From Candidatus Adiutrix sp. (GTDB taxonomy: Bacteria; Desulfobacterota; Desulfarculia; Adiutricales; Adiutricaceae): 9,084 nucleotides of DNA. Numbering within the stretch: the first letter of the stretch is position 1; each line of letters starts with the position of its first letter. This document shows positions 1-7,334 of the stretch, piece after piece. Position numbers and translations under genes: made by a program. Below the pieces are notes generated by a model, which was given only the letters and a program-made list of their open reading frames with translations, was not told the origin of the DNA and did no database searches. The stretch spans positions 1-9,084 of the forward strand of contig JAITUX010000087.1 in the NCBI GenBank assembly GCA_031286085.1, read 5' to 3'.

Positions 1-594
1 CAGCAAGGCGGACGCGGATTCATCCAGGAAGCCGCGGGCCATGATTTCCAAGACCAGTTCCAGGGCCCGCTTTTCCAGGGCCGAATCAAAGCGCCTTTCA
101 ACCAGGTCCGGCCAGACCGGTGATTCCTCCGGGAGGTTCCAGAGTGTGAAAAATTCGCGTTTCACCTCGGCCAGGGCCCGGTTTTCCGGGGACTTGCGGG
201 GGGCCAGGACTTCCCGGGCCCGCTGGAATATTTGGCCGGCCTGTTTCACCAGGTGGCCGGCCAGGAGGTTGTCCAGCAGAAAAACCGGGGGCGCCTGGCT
301 TTCGACTTCCAGCCTTTTACGTTCCATGGCCGCCAAATCCAGGTACTGGAAACTGTGGTCGGCCCGGATGGTATGGTCGGCCACCTGGCCGACATGATAA
401 TCGACGGGCGAAGGGTAGGCCAGGAAGACGACCAGGAGGGTAAGCAGGGCCCACAGGCCGGCCTGGCTCCCCAGGCCCTTGGTCTCCAGCCTGTCCAGCC
501 CGAAAAACGAGATGCGCCCGGGCTGGGGAAGGAAGGGCGGGCCGGAAGGACGGACGGCGGACCTGGCTTTTTCAGCCAGTTGCTGGCTGTTCAT
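1..594 (-). CDS. 7TM-HD family membrane protein (PgpH/YqfF-like), N-terminal part only
   Basis: The first 198 codons of a gene that continues past the left edge. The visible part has a cytoplasmic N-terminus of about 45 residues, one hydrophobic segment at about residues 46-61 ([12 protein letters not shown]), then a soluble region with the pattern typical of the extracellular 7TMR-HDED domain: [15 protein letters not shown] at 68-82, YLD at 84-86 and PPVFLLD at 102-108. In full-length members this domain is followed by a seven-helix membrane domain and a C-terminal HD phosphodiesterase; in Listeria PgpH that domain hydrolyses c-di-AMP. None of the catalytic part is visible, so the substrate cannot be judged. 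The ATG overlaps the phoH stop as ATGA, with GGAG seven to nine bases upstream inside phoH, which suggests translational coupling. PhoH followed by a 7TM-HD protein (and often YbeY) is a widespread order and supports the call. Confidence 0.82.
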   Translation of the reverse strand, partial: MNSQQLAEKARSAVRPSGPPFLPQPGRISFFGLDRLETKGLGSQAGLWALLTLLVVFLAYPSPVDYHVGQVADHTIRADHSFQYLDLAAMERKRLEVESQAPPVFLLDNLLAGHLVKQAGQIFQRAREVLAPRKSPENRALAEVKREFFTLWNLPEESPVWPDLVERRFDSALEKRALELVLEIMARGFLDESASALL

Positions 595-1553
595 GTTCTG
601 GCTCTCCGGTCATAGGCCTCAATGATGCTCCGCACCAGCCGGTGGCGGATGACGTCGGCCGAGGTGAAACGGCAGACGGCGACGCCCTCGATATCCTCAA
701 GCAGCCCGGCCGCCTCATTGAGGCCGGCCGCCTCCCCTCCGGGCAGATCGCTCTGGCTGGGGTCGCCGGTGACCACCGCCCGGGCGCCGGGGCCCAGCCG
801 GGTCAGGAACATCTTCATCTGCTCCCGGGTGGCGTTCTGGGCCTCATCCAAAATGACAAAGGCGCCCGTCAAGGTCCGGCCGCGCATGAAGGCCAGGGGC
901 GCGACCTCTATTATACGCCTTTCCGCCAGTTTTAGGTATTTTTCATAGGACAGCAAATCGTCCAGAGCGTCGTGGATGGGCCGCAGGTAGGGATTGATTT
1001 TCTCCGCCAGGTCGCCCGGCAAAAACCCGAGTTTTTCCCCGGCTTCCACGGCCGGACGGGTTATTATGATCCGCGAGACTTTCTCCTCGGCCAGGTTGGC
1101 CACCGCCGCGGCCACGGCCAGGTAGGTCTTGCCGGTGCCGGCCGGCCCCAGGCCGAAGACCAGGTCGTGCTCGGACATGGCCTCCACGTAGCGGCGCTGG
1201 GTTTCGGTCCGGGCCGTCACCCGCCGGTTGGGGATCGCCAACAGGGGCTTAAGATAATCGTCCAGTTCCGCCTCCGGATGGCGCAAGACCAGGTTGACCA
1301 GGCATTCCGCCTCCCATTCGCCCGGGCGGGCCCCTTCGGCGGCCAGGCGCCCCAAGGCGGCCAGCACCCGCCGGGCCGCCCTCTCCCGCCCCCCGTCGGC
1401 CTCCTTGAAAATCAGTTCGTGGCCCCGCGGGCCGATGGCCAGGCCCCAAAGGCGGGCCACCGTCCGGAGATTGGCTGAAGCCGGGCCGAAACTCTCCCGC
1501 AGGGCCTCCAGGTCCGCCCGGGCTTCGCCGCCGTTGTTTTTCCTGGCTTTCAC
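591..1553 (-). CDS. phoH: PhoH-like ATPase (PhoH/YbeZ family)
   Basis: A 320-residue P-loop protein of the usual PhoH length. An N-terminal region of about 110 residues (FGPASANLR at 22-30) is followed by the ATPase domain. Walker A is GPAGTGKT at 136-143, the [18 protein letters not shown] signature is at 164-181, Walker B is VILDEAQN at 233-240, and [10 protein letters not shown] is at 262-271. Family members are cytoplasmic ATPases linked to RNA metabolism, and in E. coli YbeZ works with the endoribonuclease YbeY; no YbeY gene is visible here but one could lie beyond the left edge. The start is GTG at 1553, and the in-frame codon directly before it is the stop TAG, so no longer form exists. 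No strong Shine-Dalgarno precedes it (GAGG about 12 nt away, GGA nearer). The gene begins 59 nt after argF and overlaps the next gene by 4 nt. Confidence 0.96.
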   Translation of the reverse strand: MKARKNNGGEARADLEALRESFGPASANLRTVARLWGLAIGPRGHELIFKEADGGRERAARRVLAALGRLAAEGARPGEWEAECLVNLVLRHPEAELDDYLKPLLAIPNRRVTARTETQRRYVEAMSEHDLVFGLGPAGTGKTYLAVAAAVANLAEEKVSRIIITRPAVEAGEKLGFLPGDLAEKINPYLRPIHDALDDLLSYEKYLKLAERRIIEVAPLAFMRGRTLTGAFVILDEAQNATREQMKMFLTRLGPGARAVVTGDPSQSDLPGGEAAGLNEAAGLLEDIEGVAVCRFTSADVIRHRLVRSIIEAYDRRART

Positions 1554-1612
1554 CTATTTTCCAGACCTCGCAAGTCCCGCCTTTCTTTCATTACCACCGC
1601 AAATATGAAATT

Positions 1613-2536
1613 TCACAGGGGCGGTATGAGAAATTCCAGGAGGGCCTTCTGGACATGGAGACGGTTCTCGGCCTCGTCGAAAATGGCCGAGGCCGGGCTT
1701 TCCAGCACTTCCTCCGTCACTTCCTCGCCGGGGTGGGCCGGCAGGCAGTGCATGAAAATGGCCCGGGGGTCGGCCTGGGCCATGAGGGCCGAGTCGACGA
1801 TGAAACTGCGGAAAGCCTTCTCCCGCCGGTCCAGCTCGGCCTCCTGGCCCATGCTGGCCCACACGTCGGTGTTGACGGCCAAGGCGCCCCGGACGGCCTC
1901 CGCGGGGTCATGGGTCAGGACCACGGCGGGGTTGCGGGTTCTGGCTTTGGCCAGGCCCCGGGGGTCGGGCTCAAAGCCTTCCGGGCAGGCCAATTTCAGG
2001 GCGAAGCCAAAACAGCCCGCCGCCTCAATCCAGGAATTGGCCATGTTGTGCCCGTCGCCGACCCAGGCCACCTTGAGGCTTTCCAGCGGGAGGCCGGGGA
2101 ACCTCTCCAGGGCGGTGAATATGTCGGTCATAACCTGGCAGGGGTGGCCCTCGTCGGTCAGGGCGTTGACTATGGGGATGGAGCCGCGGCTGGCCAGTTC
2201 GACCAGGAGGTCCTGGGAATAGGTGCGGATGACCAGGGCGGCCAGGTAACGGGACAGCACCCGGGCCGTATGGGAAACCGGCTCCCCCCGGGACATCTGG
2301 GTCTGGCCCTCGCTCAGCACCACGGCCCGGCCGCCCAGTTCGTTGATGCCGCATTCGAAGCTGACCCGGGTGCGGGTGGAATGCTTGTTGAAGATCATGC
2401 CCACCGCGCGGCCCTCCAAATGCCGGTGGAGGTAGCGGCCCGCGGCCCGCTCGGCCTTGAGGAAGGCGGCCCGCTTGAAGACTAAGAGCAATTCCTCCCG
2501 GCTCAGATCCTCAAAAGTCAAGAAATGCCTGGTCAT
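1613..2536 (-). CDS. argF: Ornithine carbamoyltransferase
   Basis: Transfers the carbamoyl group from carbamoyl phosphate to ornithine to give citrulline, the sixth step of arginine synthesis. The 307-residue length is normal. The carbamoyl-phosphate site STRTR is at 53-57 within KHSTRTRVSFE, VIRTYS is at 102-107, HPCQ at 131-134, VGDGHNMANSW at 159-169, DVWASMGQE at 224-232 and the ornithine-side HCLP at 263-266. STRTR together with HCLPAHPGEEV fits ornithine rather than acetylornithine carbamoyltransferase, although the two families are close. ATG at 2536 has a clear AGGAG six bases upstream. The gene lies 62 nt after argD in the same direction, as expected for an arginine cluster. Its TGA stop sits inside a 10-bp perfect palindrome, TGAAATTTCA (1606-1615), of unknown importance. 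argG and argH, needed to finish the pathway, are not in the window. Confidence 0.96.
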   Translation of the reverse strand: MTRHFLTFEDLSREELLLVFKRAAFLKAERAAGRYLHRHLEGRAVGMIFNKHSTRTRVSFECGINELGGRAVVLSEGQTQMSRGEPVSHTARVLSRYLAALVIRTYSQDLLVELASRGSIPIVNALTDEGHPCQVMTDIFTALERFPGLPLESLKVAWVGDGHNMANSWIEAAGCFGFALKLACPEGFEPDPRGLAKARTRNPAVVLTHDPAEAVRGALAVNTDVWASMGQEAELDRREKAFRSFIVDSALMAQADPRAIFMHCLPAHPGEEVTEEVLESPASAIFDEAENRLHVQKALLEFLIPPL

Positions 2537-2549
2537 GTTTTTCTCCTGT

Positions 2550-2587
2550 CCGGGGCCCTAAGCCCGGTAAGGGAAGCCGGGGCTTCC
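2550..2587 (-). other. Short hairpins in the argD-argF gap
   Basis: The 62-nt gap contains two small inverted repeats: GGAAGC/GCTTCC around a 4-base loop (2572-2587) and CCGGG/CCCGG around an 8-base loop (2550-2567). Neither is followed by a run of T on the minus strand, so they do not look like intrinsic terminators. They may tune mRNA stability or simply reflect GC-rich spacer sequence. Confidence 0.3.
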
Positions 2588-2598
2588 TGAAATCGTGG

Positions 2599-3804
2599 TC
2601 AGGGGGCCGGCGGGAAGGCCGCCAGGACCTCGCTCAAGGCCGGCAGCAAAATATCTATTTCGGCCTCGGTCACTATGAGCGGCGGGACGAAGCGGAGCAC
2701 CCGGGGGGCGGCGGCATTGATGATGAACCCCCGCCCGTGCATGGCCTCGACCACCGGGCCGGCCGGGATGTTCAGTTCCAGGCCCAGGATGAGGCCCTGG
2801 CCCCGGGCTTCCCTGACCTGGGCGGGCCGTTCCCCGGCCAGCCGCTCAAGGCCGTCCTTGAAATACCGGCCCACCCGCTCCACGGCCTCAAGAAATTCCG
2901 GTTGCAGAATGGTTTCGACCATGACCAGGCCCGCGCTCATGACCAGGGGCGCGCCGCCCACGGTGGTGGAGTGGCTGCCCGGGGTGAAATGGGCGGCCAC
3001 CTCTTCCCGGGCCAGCATGGCCCCGCTGGGCACCCCGCCGCCCAGGGCCTTGGCCAGGGTCAGGATATGGGGCTTGAAATCATAGTGCTGAAAGGCGAAA
3101 GGCCGGCCGGTGCGGCCCAGGCCGGTCTGAACCTCGTCCAGGATCAGGAGAACGTCCCGCTCCTCGCAGAGCCGGGCCACCCGGGGCAGATAGTCCGGCG
3201 GCGGCATGACCACCCCGCCTTCACCCTGGATGGGCTCCAGCATCACGGCGCAGGTCCCGGGCGTCACCGCCCCGGCCAGGGCCTCGAAATCGCCGAAGGG
3301 CACATGGACGAAACCCGGGACCAAAGGCTCAAAGCCCACCTTGACCTTGTCCTGCCCGGTGGCGCTGATGGTCCCTAAAGTCCGGCCGTGAAAGGAGCCC
3401 AGGGCGGTGACGAAACCGTGGCGGCCCGGGCCGTAGCGGTCAAAGGAGTATTTGCGGGCCAGCTTCAGGGCCGCCTCGTTGGCCTCGGCCCCGGAGTTGC
3501 CGAAAAAGACCCGCTCCAGGCCCGAACTTTCGGCCAGCCTGGCCGCCAGCCGGACCATGGGCTCATTGTAGAAGTAGTTGGAGACGTGAATGAGCCGGTC
3601 GGCCTGCCCGGACAGGGCCCGGGTCATGGCCTCGGGGGCGTGGCCCAAGGCGCAGACGGCGATGCCGCCCAGGAAATCAAGGTATTCGCGGCCGTCCGCG
3701 TCCCACAGTTTGAGGCCCCTGCCCCGCACGAAGGCCAGGTCATAGCGGCCCACGTTGCGCATCAGGTGCTTTTGGGCCAGGTCTATTATCTCCCGGTTGG
3801 ACAT
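2599..3804 (-). CDS. argD: Acetylornithine aminotransferase
   Basis: A PLP-dependent class III aminotransferase (fold type I) of 401 residues, the usual ArgD length. It converts N-acetylglutamate semialdehyde and glutamate to N-acetylornithine. FGNSGAEANEAALKLAR at 101-117 forms part of the cofactor phosphate pocket. LDEVQTGLGRTG at 222-233 carries the aspartate that contacts the pyridine nitrogen. K252 in TLAKALGGGVP is the expected Schiff-base lysine. HSTTVGGAPL at 278-287 and RFVPPLIVTE at 371-380 are also family-typical. ATG at 3804 is preceded by a purine-rich AAGGGAAGAAG that can act as ribosome binding site. The position between argB and argF supports the arginine role over related enzymes such as AstC or GabT, though bifunctional ArgD/DapC activity is common and cannot be excluded from sequence. 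Confidence 0.95.
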   Translation of the reverse strand: MSNREIIDLAQKHLMRNVGRYDLAFVRGRGLKLWDADGREYLDFLGGIAVCALGHAPEAMTRALSGQADRLIHVSNYFYNEPMVRLAARLAESSGLERVFFGNSGAEANEAALKLARKYSFDRYGPGRHGFVTALGSFHGRTLGTISATGQDKVKVGFEPLVPGFVHVPFGDFEALAGAVTPGTCAVMLEPIQGEGGVVMPPPDYLPRVARLCEERDVLLILDEVQTGLGRTGRPFAFQHYDFKPHILTLAKALGGGVPSGAMLAREEVAAHFTPGSHSTTVGGAPLVMSAGLVMVETILQPEFLEAVERVGRYFKDGLERLAGERPAQVREARGQGLILGLELNIPAGPVVEAMHGRGFIINAAAPRVLRFVPPLIVTEAEIDILLPALSEVLAAFPPAP

Positions 3805-3830
3805 CTTCTTCCCTTCAGGTCAAAACGGTC

Positions 3831-3846
3831 TGAATAACCAGAATCA
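3831..3846 (-). promoter_or_regulatory. Weak ARG-box-like dyad upstream of argD
   Basis: On the minus strand TGATTCTGGTTATTCA lies 27 nt before the argD ATG. It resembles an ArgR half-site pair (TGAAT and ATTCA facing each other), but one half has a mismatch and the spacing is six rather than four bases. The 84-nt stretch between the upstream hairpin and argD is AT-richer than its surroundings and holds a TATAAT-like GATAAT (3859-3854), but I see no good -35 box at the right distance. Treat as a candidate only. Confidence 0.18.
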
Positions 3847-3888
3847 AATCTCTATTATCCAGCCGGCCGACGCCAGGAGGCCCGCAAA

Positions 3889-3946
3889 GTAGAGCCAAAC
3901 TATGAAAGGCCCGGCTTGGCCGGCCTTTCATAGTTTGATGCTCTAC
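3889..3946 (-). terminator. Strong hairpin after argB, possible terminator or processing element
   Basis: A 16-bp stem (3896-3911 with 3922-3937) closes a 10-base loop, and a further 7 bp (3889-3895 with 3940-3946) extend it across a 2-base bulge. The outer arm contains the argB TAG stop (3945-3943). The core reads AAAGGCC...GGCCTTT, with A and T flanks as in many bidirectional terminators, but on the minus strand the stem is followed only by TTTGG and later CTTT, not a real U-tract. It may be a leaky terminator, a 3' stabilising structure for argB mRNA, or an RNase processing site between argB and argD. Confidence 0.5.
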
Positions 3947-4812
3947 GGCAGAATGGCCGTGCCGCAGCCCTGGTCGGTGAAAAGCTCCAGGAGCAGGGCG
4001 TGGGGCCGCCGGCCGTCAACGATATACACCCCCCGGCAGCCGGCGGCCAGGGCGTCGGCCACGCCGTCCAGCTTGGGGATCATGCCCCCGGAGACGGTCC
4101 CCTCGCGCCTGAGCTTTTCGATCTCCGCGATGGACAGGCGCTCCAGGAGCCGCCCGTCCCTGTCCAGAACCCCTTCCACATCGGTCAGGAGGATGAGCTT
4201 TTCGGCCTTGAGGGCCCCGGCCAGGGCTCCGGCCACCGAATCGGCGTTGACGTTCAAGGTTTCGCCCTCCGGGCCGAAACCCACCGGGGCGATGACCGGT
4301 ATGACTGAACTGGCGGTCAGGTGGTCCAGAAACTCGGTGTTGACCCGGACCGGCTCGCCCACCAGGCCGATATCCACGGATTCCGGCCCGCCCCCCGGCT
4401 CATCCCGGGCCAGGCGTTTGCGCCGGGCCTCGATGAGGCGGGCGTCCTTGCCGGAAAGGCCCACGGCCAGGCCGCCGATCCGGTTGATGCGGCCCACTAT
4501 TTCCTGGCCGACCTGGCCGGAAAGCACCATCTCCACCACGTCCATGGTGGCTTCGTCGGTGAAGCGCAGTCCATTGACGAAACGGCTGCGGATGTTCAGA
4601 CGCTCCAGCAGATCGTTGATCTGGGGGCCGCCGCCGTGCACCACCACCGGCTTGAAGCCGACGTATTTCAAAAGGGTCACGTCCTCGGCGAAGCTTTGCT
4701 TCAGGGCTTCGTCCACCATGGCGTGGCCGCCGTATTTTATGACTATGACCGCGCCCTGGAAGCGGCGTATGTAGGGCAGGGCTTCAATCAGCACCGAGGC
4801 TTTATGGGTCAT
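3943..4812 (-). CDS. argB: Acetylglutamate kinase, probably arginine-inhibited type
   Basis: Phosphorylates N-acetylglutamate, the second step of arginine synthesis and its usual control point. The 289-residue sequence shows the amino-acid kinase fold: KYGGHAM at 26-32, HGGGPQI at 59-65 for substrate and phosphate binding, GLSGKDA at 118-124, NVNAD at 187-191, LLTDVEGV at 208-215 and GGMIPKL at 242-248. The N-terminal helix ASVLIEALPYIRRF and the C-terminal HALLLELFTDQGCGTAI resemble the features of hexameric, arginine-sensitive enzymes such as that of Thermotoga maritima, so feedback inhibition by arginine is a reasonable inference. ATG at 4812 has AAGG nine bases upstream and a closer GAG. 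The gene follows hslU after 88 nt, and its stop lies within the hairpin that precedes argD. Confidence 0.96.
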   Translation of the reverse strand: MTHKASVLIEALPYIRRFQGAVIVIKYGGHAMVDEALKQSFAEDVTLLKYVGFKPVVVHGGGPQINDLLERLNIRSRFVNGLRFTDEATMDVVEMVLSGQVGQEIVGRINRIGGLAVGLSGKDARLIEARRKRLARDEPGGGPESVDIGLVGEPVRVNTEFLDHLTASSVIPVIAPVGFGPEGETLNVNADSVAGALAGALKAEKLILLTDVEGVLDRDGRLLERLSIAEIEKLRREGTVSGGMIPKLDGVADALAAGCRGVYIVDGRRPHALLLELFTDQGCGTAILP

Positions 4813-4816
4813 GCTC

Positions 4817-4894
4817 TCAAACCTTGACAGCCGTGACAGGATTAGAGGGCCGGGCTTAAATCGGCCGAGGCTTGGGGGCCAAATATCAAACCTT
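4817..4894 (-). repeat. 9-bp direct repeat bracketing the hslU-argB gap
   Basis: AAGGTTTGA occurs twice on the minus strand, at 4894-4886 just after the hslU stop and at 4825-4817 just before argB, where it supplies the AAGG of the ribosome binding site. The gap also has TGACAG twice (plus strand 4826-4831 region and 4835-4839 region, three bases apart) and a 5-bp GGCCG/CGGCC inverted repeat (4848-4866). No terminator or convincing promoter is visible here. Confidence 0.3.
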
Positions 4895-4900
4895 AGGCCG

Positions 4901-6253
4901 TCACAGGATGTAACGGGTCAAATCCGTGTCGTCCACCAGGTCCCGCAGGCGGGCCTGGACATAGTCCTGGGTCACGGAAATCTTGGCGGGCTTAATGTCC
5001 GGGGCCTCGAAGGAGACTTCATCCAGGAGTTTCTCCATGATGGTGGACAGGCGCCGGGCGCCGATGTTCTCGTTTTTTTCATTTACCAGGCAGGCCAGTT
5101 CGGCCAGGGCCGCCACGGCCTCCGGCGAAAAATCCAGCTCCACCTCCTCGGTGGCCAGAAGGGCCTGGTATTGACGGGTCAGGGCGTTTTCCGGCTCGGT
5201 CAGGATGCGCACGAAATCGTCCTTGGTCAGGGGCGACAGTTCCACCCGGATGGGGAAGCGGCCCTGCAGCTCGGGTATGAGGTCGCTGGGCTTGGCCACA
5301 TGAAAGGCCCCGGCGGCGATGAAGAGGATGTGGTCGGTCTTCACCGGGCCGTATTTGGTGGGCACGGTCGAGCCCTCCACCAGGGGCAGAAGGTCGCGCT
5401 GCACCCCTTCCCGGCTCACGTCCGGCCCGGAGCGGCTTTCCCGGCCGGCCACCTTGTCCAGTTCGTCGATGAAGACCAGGCCGTGCTGTTCCACCCGGGC
5501 CTTGGCCTCGGCCGTGACCTTGTCCATGTCCACCAGGCGGGCGGCCTCCTCGGCCGCCAGGACGCTCCAGGCCTCCTTGACCTTCAGCCGGCGCAGTTGA
5601 GGTTTCTTGGGGAAGAACTGGCTCATGGCCTCGCTGAGACTCTTTTCCATGTCCTCCAGGCCCATGCCGGTGAAGATGCGGGCCACCGGCATGGGGCCGC
5701 CCTCCCGGCTTTCCAGCTCCACCTCCCGGTCGTCCAGGCGGCCCGCGTGGAGAAGGTCCCTGAGCTTCTCCCGGGTGGCTTCCGGCTTCTCCGCCCCGGC
5801 CGGCGGCGCGGCGCGCCCGCCGGGCAGAAGGAGGTCCAAAAGCCTTTCCTCGGCCGCCTCGCCGGCCTTCTGGCTCAGGGCCTCCTTCTCTTCCGCCTGG
5901 ACCAGGTTCACGGCCAGGTCCATGAGTTCCCGGATCATGGATTCCACGTCCCGGCCCACATAGCCCACCTCGGTATATTTGGAGGCCTCGACCTTTATGA
6001 AGGGCGAACGGGTCATCCGGGCCAGGCGGCGGGCTATCTCGGTTTTGCCGACCCCGGTGGGGCCGATCATGATTATGTTCTTGGGCGAGATCTCGTCCCG
6101 CATGGGGGCCGCGGCCATCAGGCGCCGCCAGCGGTTGCGCAGGGCGATGGCCACGGCCCTCTTGGCCGCGTCCTGGCCGATTATGTAACGGTCCAGTTCG
6201 GCCACGATGCGCCGCGGGGTCAATTCCGCGTTCTGGACGGTGAAGTCGGTCAT
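4901..6253 (-). CDS. hslU: HslU, ATPase and unfoldase subunit of the HslVU protease
   Basis: An AAA+ Clp-family unfoldase (also called ClpY) that forms a hexameric ring, unfolds substrates and feeds them into HslV. The 450 residues match the usual length. Walker A GPTGVGKT is at 64-71, the pore loop GYVG at 97-100, Walker B VFIDELDK at 260-267, and GRFPIRVEL at 331-339 follows the sensor region. Residues from about 110 to 225 form the variable I-domain, rich in charged residues and alanine. The C-terminus ends TRYIL, the tail that in known structures inserts between HslV subunits and activates them. ATG at 6253 overlaps the hslV stop as ATGA; the Shine-Dalgarno is weak, so translation probably depends on coupling to hslV. 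This keeps the two subunits in step. Confidence 0.97.
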   Translation of the reverse strand: MTDFTVQNAELTPRRIVAELDRYIIGQDAAKRAVAIALRNRWRRLMAAAPMRDEISPKNIIMIGPTGVGKTEIARRLARMTRSPFIKVEASKYTEVGYVGRDVESMIRELMDLAVNLVQAEEKEALSQKAGEAAEERLLDLLLPGGRAAPPAGAEKPEATREKLRDLLHAGRLDDREVELESREGGPMPVARIFTGMGLEDMEKSLSEAMSQFFPKKPQLRRLKVKEAWSVLAAEEAARLVDMDKVTAEAKARVEQHGLVFIDELDKVAGRESRSGPDVSREGVQRDLLPLVEGSTVPTKYGPVKTDHILFIAAGAFHVAKPSDLIPELQGRFPIRVELSPLTKDDFVRILTEPENALTRQYQALLATEEVELDFSPEAVAALAELACLVNEKNENIGARRLSTIMEKLLDEVSFEAPDIKPAKISVTQDYVQARLRDLVDDTDLTRYIL

Positions 6254-6798
6254 GCCAGGGTTTCCAGGGTCACGTTCCGGTTGGTGTAGATGCAGAGGCC
6301 GGCGGCCACGTCCATGGCCTCGGAGGCTATTTCGGCCGCGGACATTTGCGGAGCCTTGCGGATCAAGGCCCGGGCCGCGGCCAGGGCGTAAGGGCCGCCG
6401 GAGCCGATGGCCAGGAGGCCGTCGTCCGGTTCAATGACGTCGCCGGCCCCGGACAACAGGAGGCTGGACTGGCTGTCCACGGCCATGAGCATGGCCTCCA
6501 GCCGCCGGAGGCTGCGGTCGGTGCGCCAGTCCTTGGCCAGCTCCACCGCCGCGCGCAAAAGCTGGCCGTTGAACTGGGACAGCTTGTCTTCAAAGCGCTC
6601 GAAGATGGTGAAGGCGTCGGCCGTGGCGCCGGCGAAGCCGCAGATGATGCGGTCGTGGTGGAGGCGGCGGACCTTGCGGGCCGAATCCTTGATCACCGTG
6701 GAGCCCAAGGTGACCTGGCCGTCGCCGCAGACGGCCACCTGCCCCCGGTGGCGGACGGAAATTATGGTGGTGGCTTCAAAACGGGGCGAAGCTCTCAT
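6250..6798 (-). CDS. hslV: HslV, proteolytic subunit of the HslVU protease
   Basis: An N-terminal-nucleophile threonine peptidase related to proteasome beta subunits (also called ClpQ), 182 residues from the chosen start. ATTIISVRH at 9-17 holds the predicted catalytic threonine T10; GDGQVTLG follows at 25-32, and KVRRL at 42-46 supplies the lysine equivalent to K33 of the mature enzyme. [11 protein letters not shown] is at 54-64 and GSGGPYAL at 132-139. The ATG at 6798 is preferred over ATG 6804 because AAAGG (6810-6806) lies seven bases before the former and only one before the latter. A far upstream ATG at 6894 would add a Pro/Gly-rich stretch overlapping the previous gene. The nine residues MRASPRFEA before T10 should be removed for activity. 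The gene starts 11 nt after the membrane-protein stop and overlaps hslU. Confidence 0.95.
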   Translation of the reverse strand: MRASPRFEATTIISVRHRGQVAVCGDGQVTLGSTVIKDSARKVRRLHHDRIICGFAGATADAFTIFERFEDKLSQFNGQLLRAAVELAKDWRTDRSLRRLEAMLMAVDSQSSLLLSGAGDVIEPDDGLLAIGSGGPYALAAARALIRKAPQMSAAEIASEAMDVAAGLCIYTNRNVTLETLA

Positions 6799-6805
6799 GG
6801 CCATA

Positions 6806-6810
6806 CCTTT
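6806..6810 (-). promoter_or_regulatory. Ribosome binding site that decides the hslV start
   Basis: AAAGG on the minus strand, seven bases before the ATG at 6798 and one base before the ATG at 6804. The spacing favours the inner ATG. The site overlaps the TGA stop of the upstream membrane-protein gene, so ribosomes finishing that gene could re-initiate here. Confidence 0.6.
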
Positions 6811-7334
6811 CAGCCGACCAGCGCCAAGCGGCCCAGGACCGCCAGGCCCGCCAGGGTTAAAACGACGGCCAGGGGGTCCACCCCGCCCTTCCATTTCAGC
6901 CAGGCCAGGGCCCGGCCCGGTTCACGGGGGAAAAGCCGCATGGCCTGTTCCAGGCGGCGGTCCACCGCCTTCCAGTAAAGCCAGCGCCCGGTTACGGCCA
7001 AAAACAGGCTGAAGCCGATACTTATGAGCATGACCAGGCCATCCCCGCCCTCGACCGGGCCCGCTTCTCCCAGGAACATGATGACCAGCCCGGCCAGCCC
7101 GGCCAAGAGGGCCTCAAGATACATGCGCCGATAGACGAACCAGAACAGGCCGAACAGGAGCGGGGGCCAGATGAAGGTGGGCCGGAAACCACCGGCCTCG
7201 TCAAAGAGCCTGAAGCTCTCCTCGAAGAGCGGGTAGCGGCGGCCCACGACGGCCGCCCGGGCTTCGCCCAGGGTGGTCGCCGGAGGCAGGGGGGCGGATT
7301 CCGCGGCGCCCGGCCGGTCACTTGGGTTCGTCAT
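6810..7334 (-). CDS. Small integral membrane protein, DUF2628-like
   Basis: A 174-residue protein of unknown function. A polar N-terminal region of about 50 residues ([11 protein letters not shown] near 39-49) leads into [19 protein letters not shown] at 54-72, which resembles the F-W-aromatic, FGxFWxxYRKMY pattern of DUF2628 proteins; I assign that family by eye with moderate confidence. Hydrophobic segments lie at about 53-67, 73-89, 99-121 and 154-173, with a basic, amphipathic stretch between the third and fourth. No catalytic motif is visible. ATG at 7334 lies inside the 3' end of xerC (17-nt overlap) with AGGGA and GAGG just upstream, and the stop is 11 nt before hslV, so it is almost certainly cotranscribed with both. 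Its role next to a protease and a recombinase is unknown. Confidence 0.8.
   Translation of the reverse strand: MTNPSDRPGAAESAPLPPATTLGEARAAVVGRRYPLFEESFRLFDEAGGFRPTFIWPPLLFGLFWFVYRRMYLEALLAGLAGLVIMFLGEAGPVEGGDGLVMLISIGFSLFLAVTGRWLYWKAVDRRLEQAMRLFPREPGRALAWLKWKGGVDPLAVVLTLAGLAVLGRLALVG

Noticed and set aside
1606..1615. Palindrome TGAAATTTCA over the argF stop as a terminator or operator
   Set aside because: It is AT-rich with no loop and no following T-run, and ten bases is too short to support a call; noted only within argF.
4824..4829. Plus-strand TTGACA as a promoter -35 box in the hslU-argB gap
   Set aside because: The sequence 17 bases downstream is GGGCCG, not a -10 box, and no plus-strand gene follows.
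4860..4894. Minus-strand TTGATA as a promoter for argB
   Set aside because: It matches a -35 box well, but no TATAAT-like hexamer occurs 16-18 bases downstream; the nearest AT-rich run, TTTAAG, is 23 bases away.
4811..6289. A 492-codon open frame on the plus strand opposite hslU and the hslV end
   Set aside because: It is the mirror of hslU, whose motifs are complete. Its translation is a Gly/His/Gln/Leu-rich sequence with no recognisable domain, as expected from the complement of GC-rich codons. The other long plus-strand frames (for example 1655-2485, 2737-3378, 7273-8187) are rejected for the same reason.
6799..6894. Upstream ATG at 6894 as the start of hslV
   Set aside because: It would add about 30 Gly/Pro/Arg-rich residues overlapping the membrane-protein gene and place the catalytic threonine far from the N-terminus. 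The AAAGG at 6810-6806 supports the ATG at 6798.
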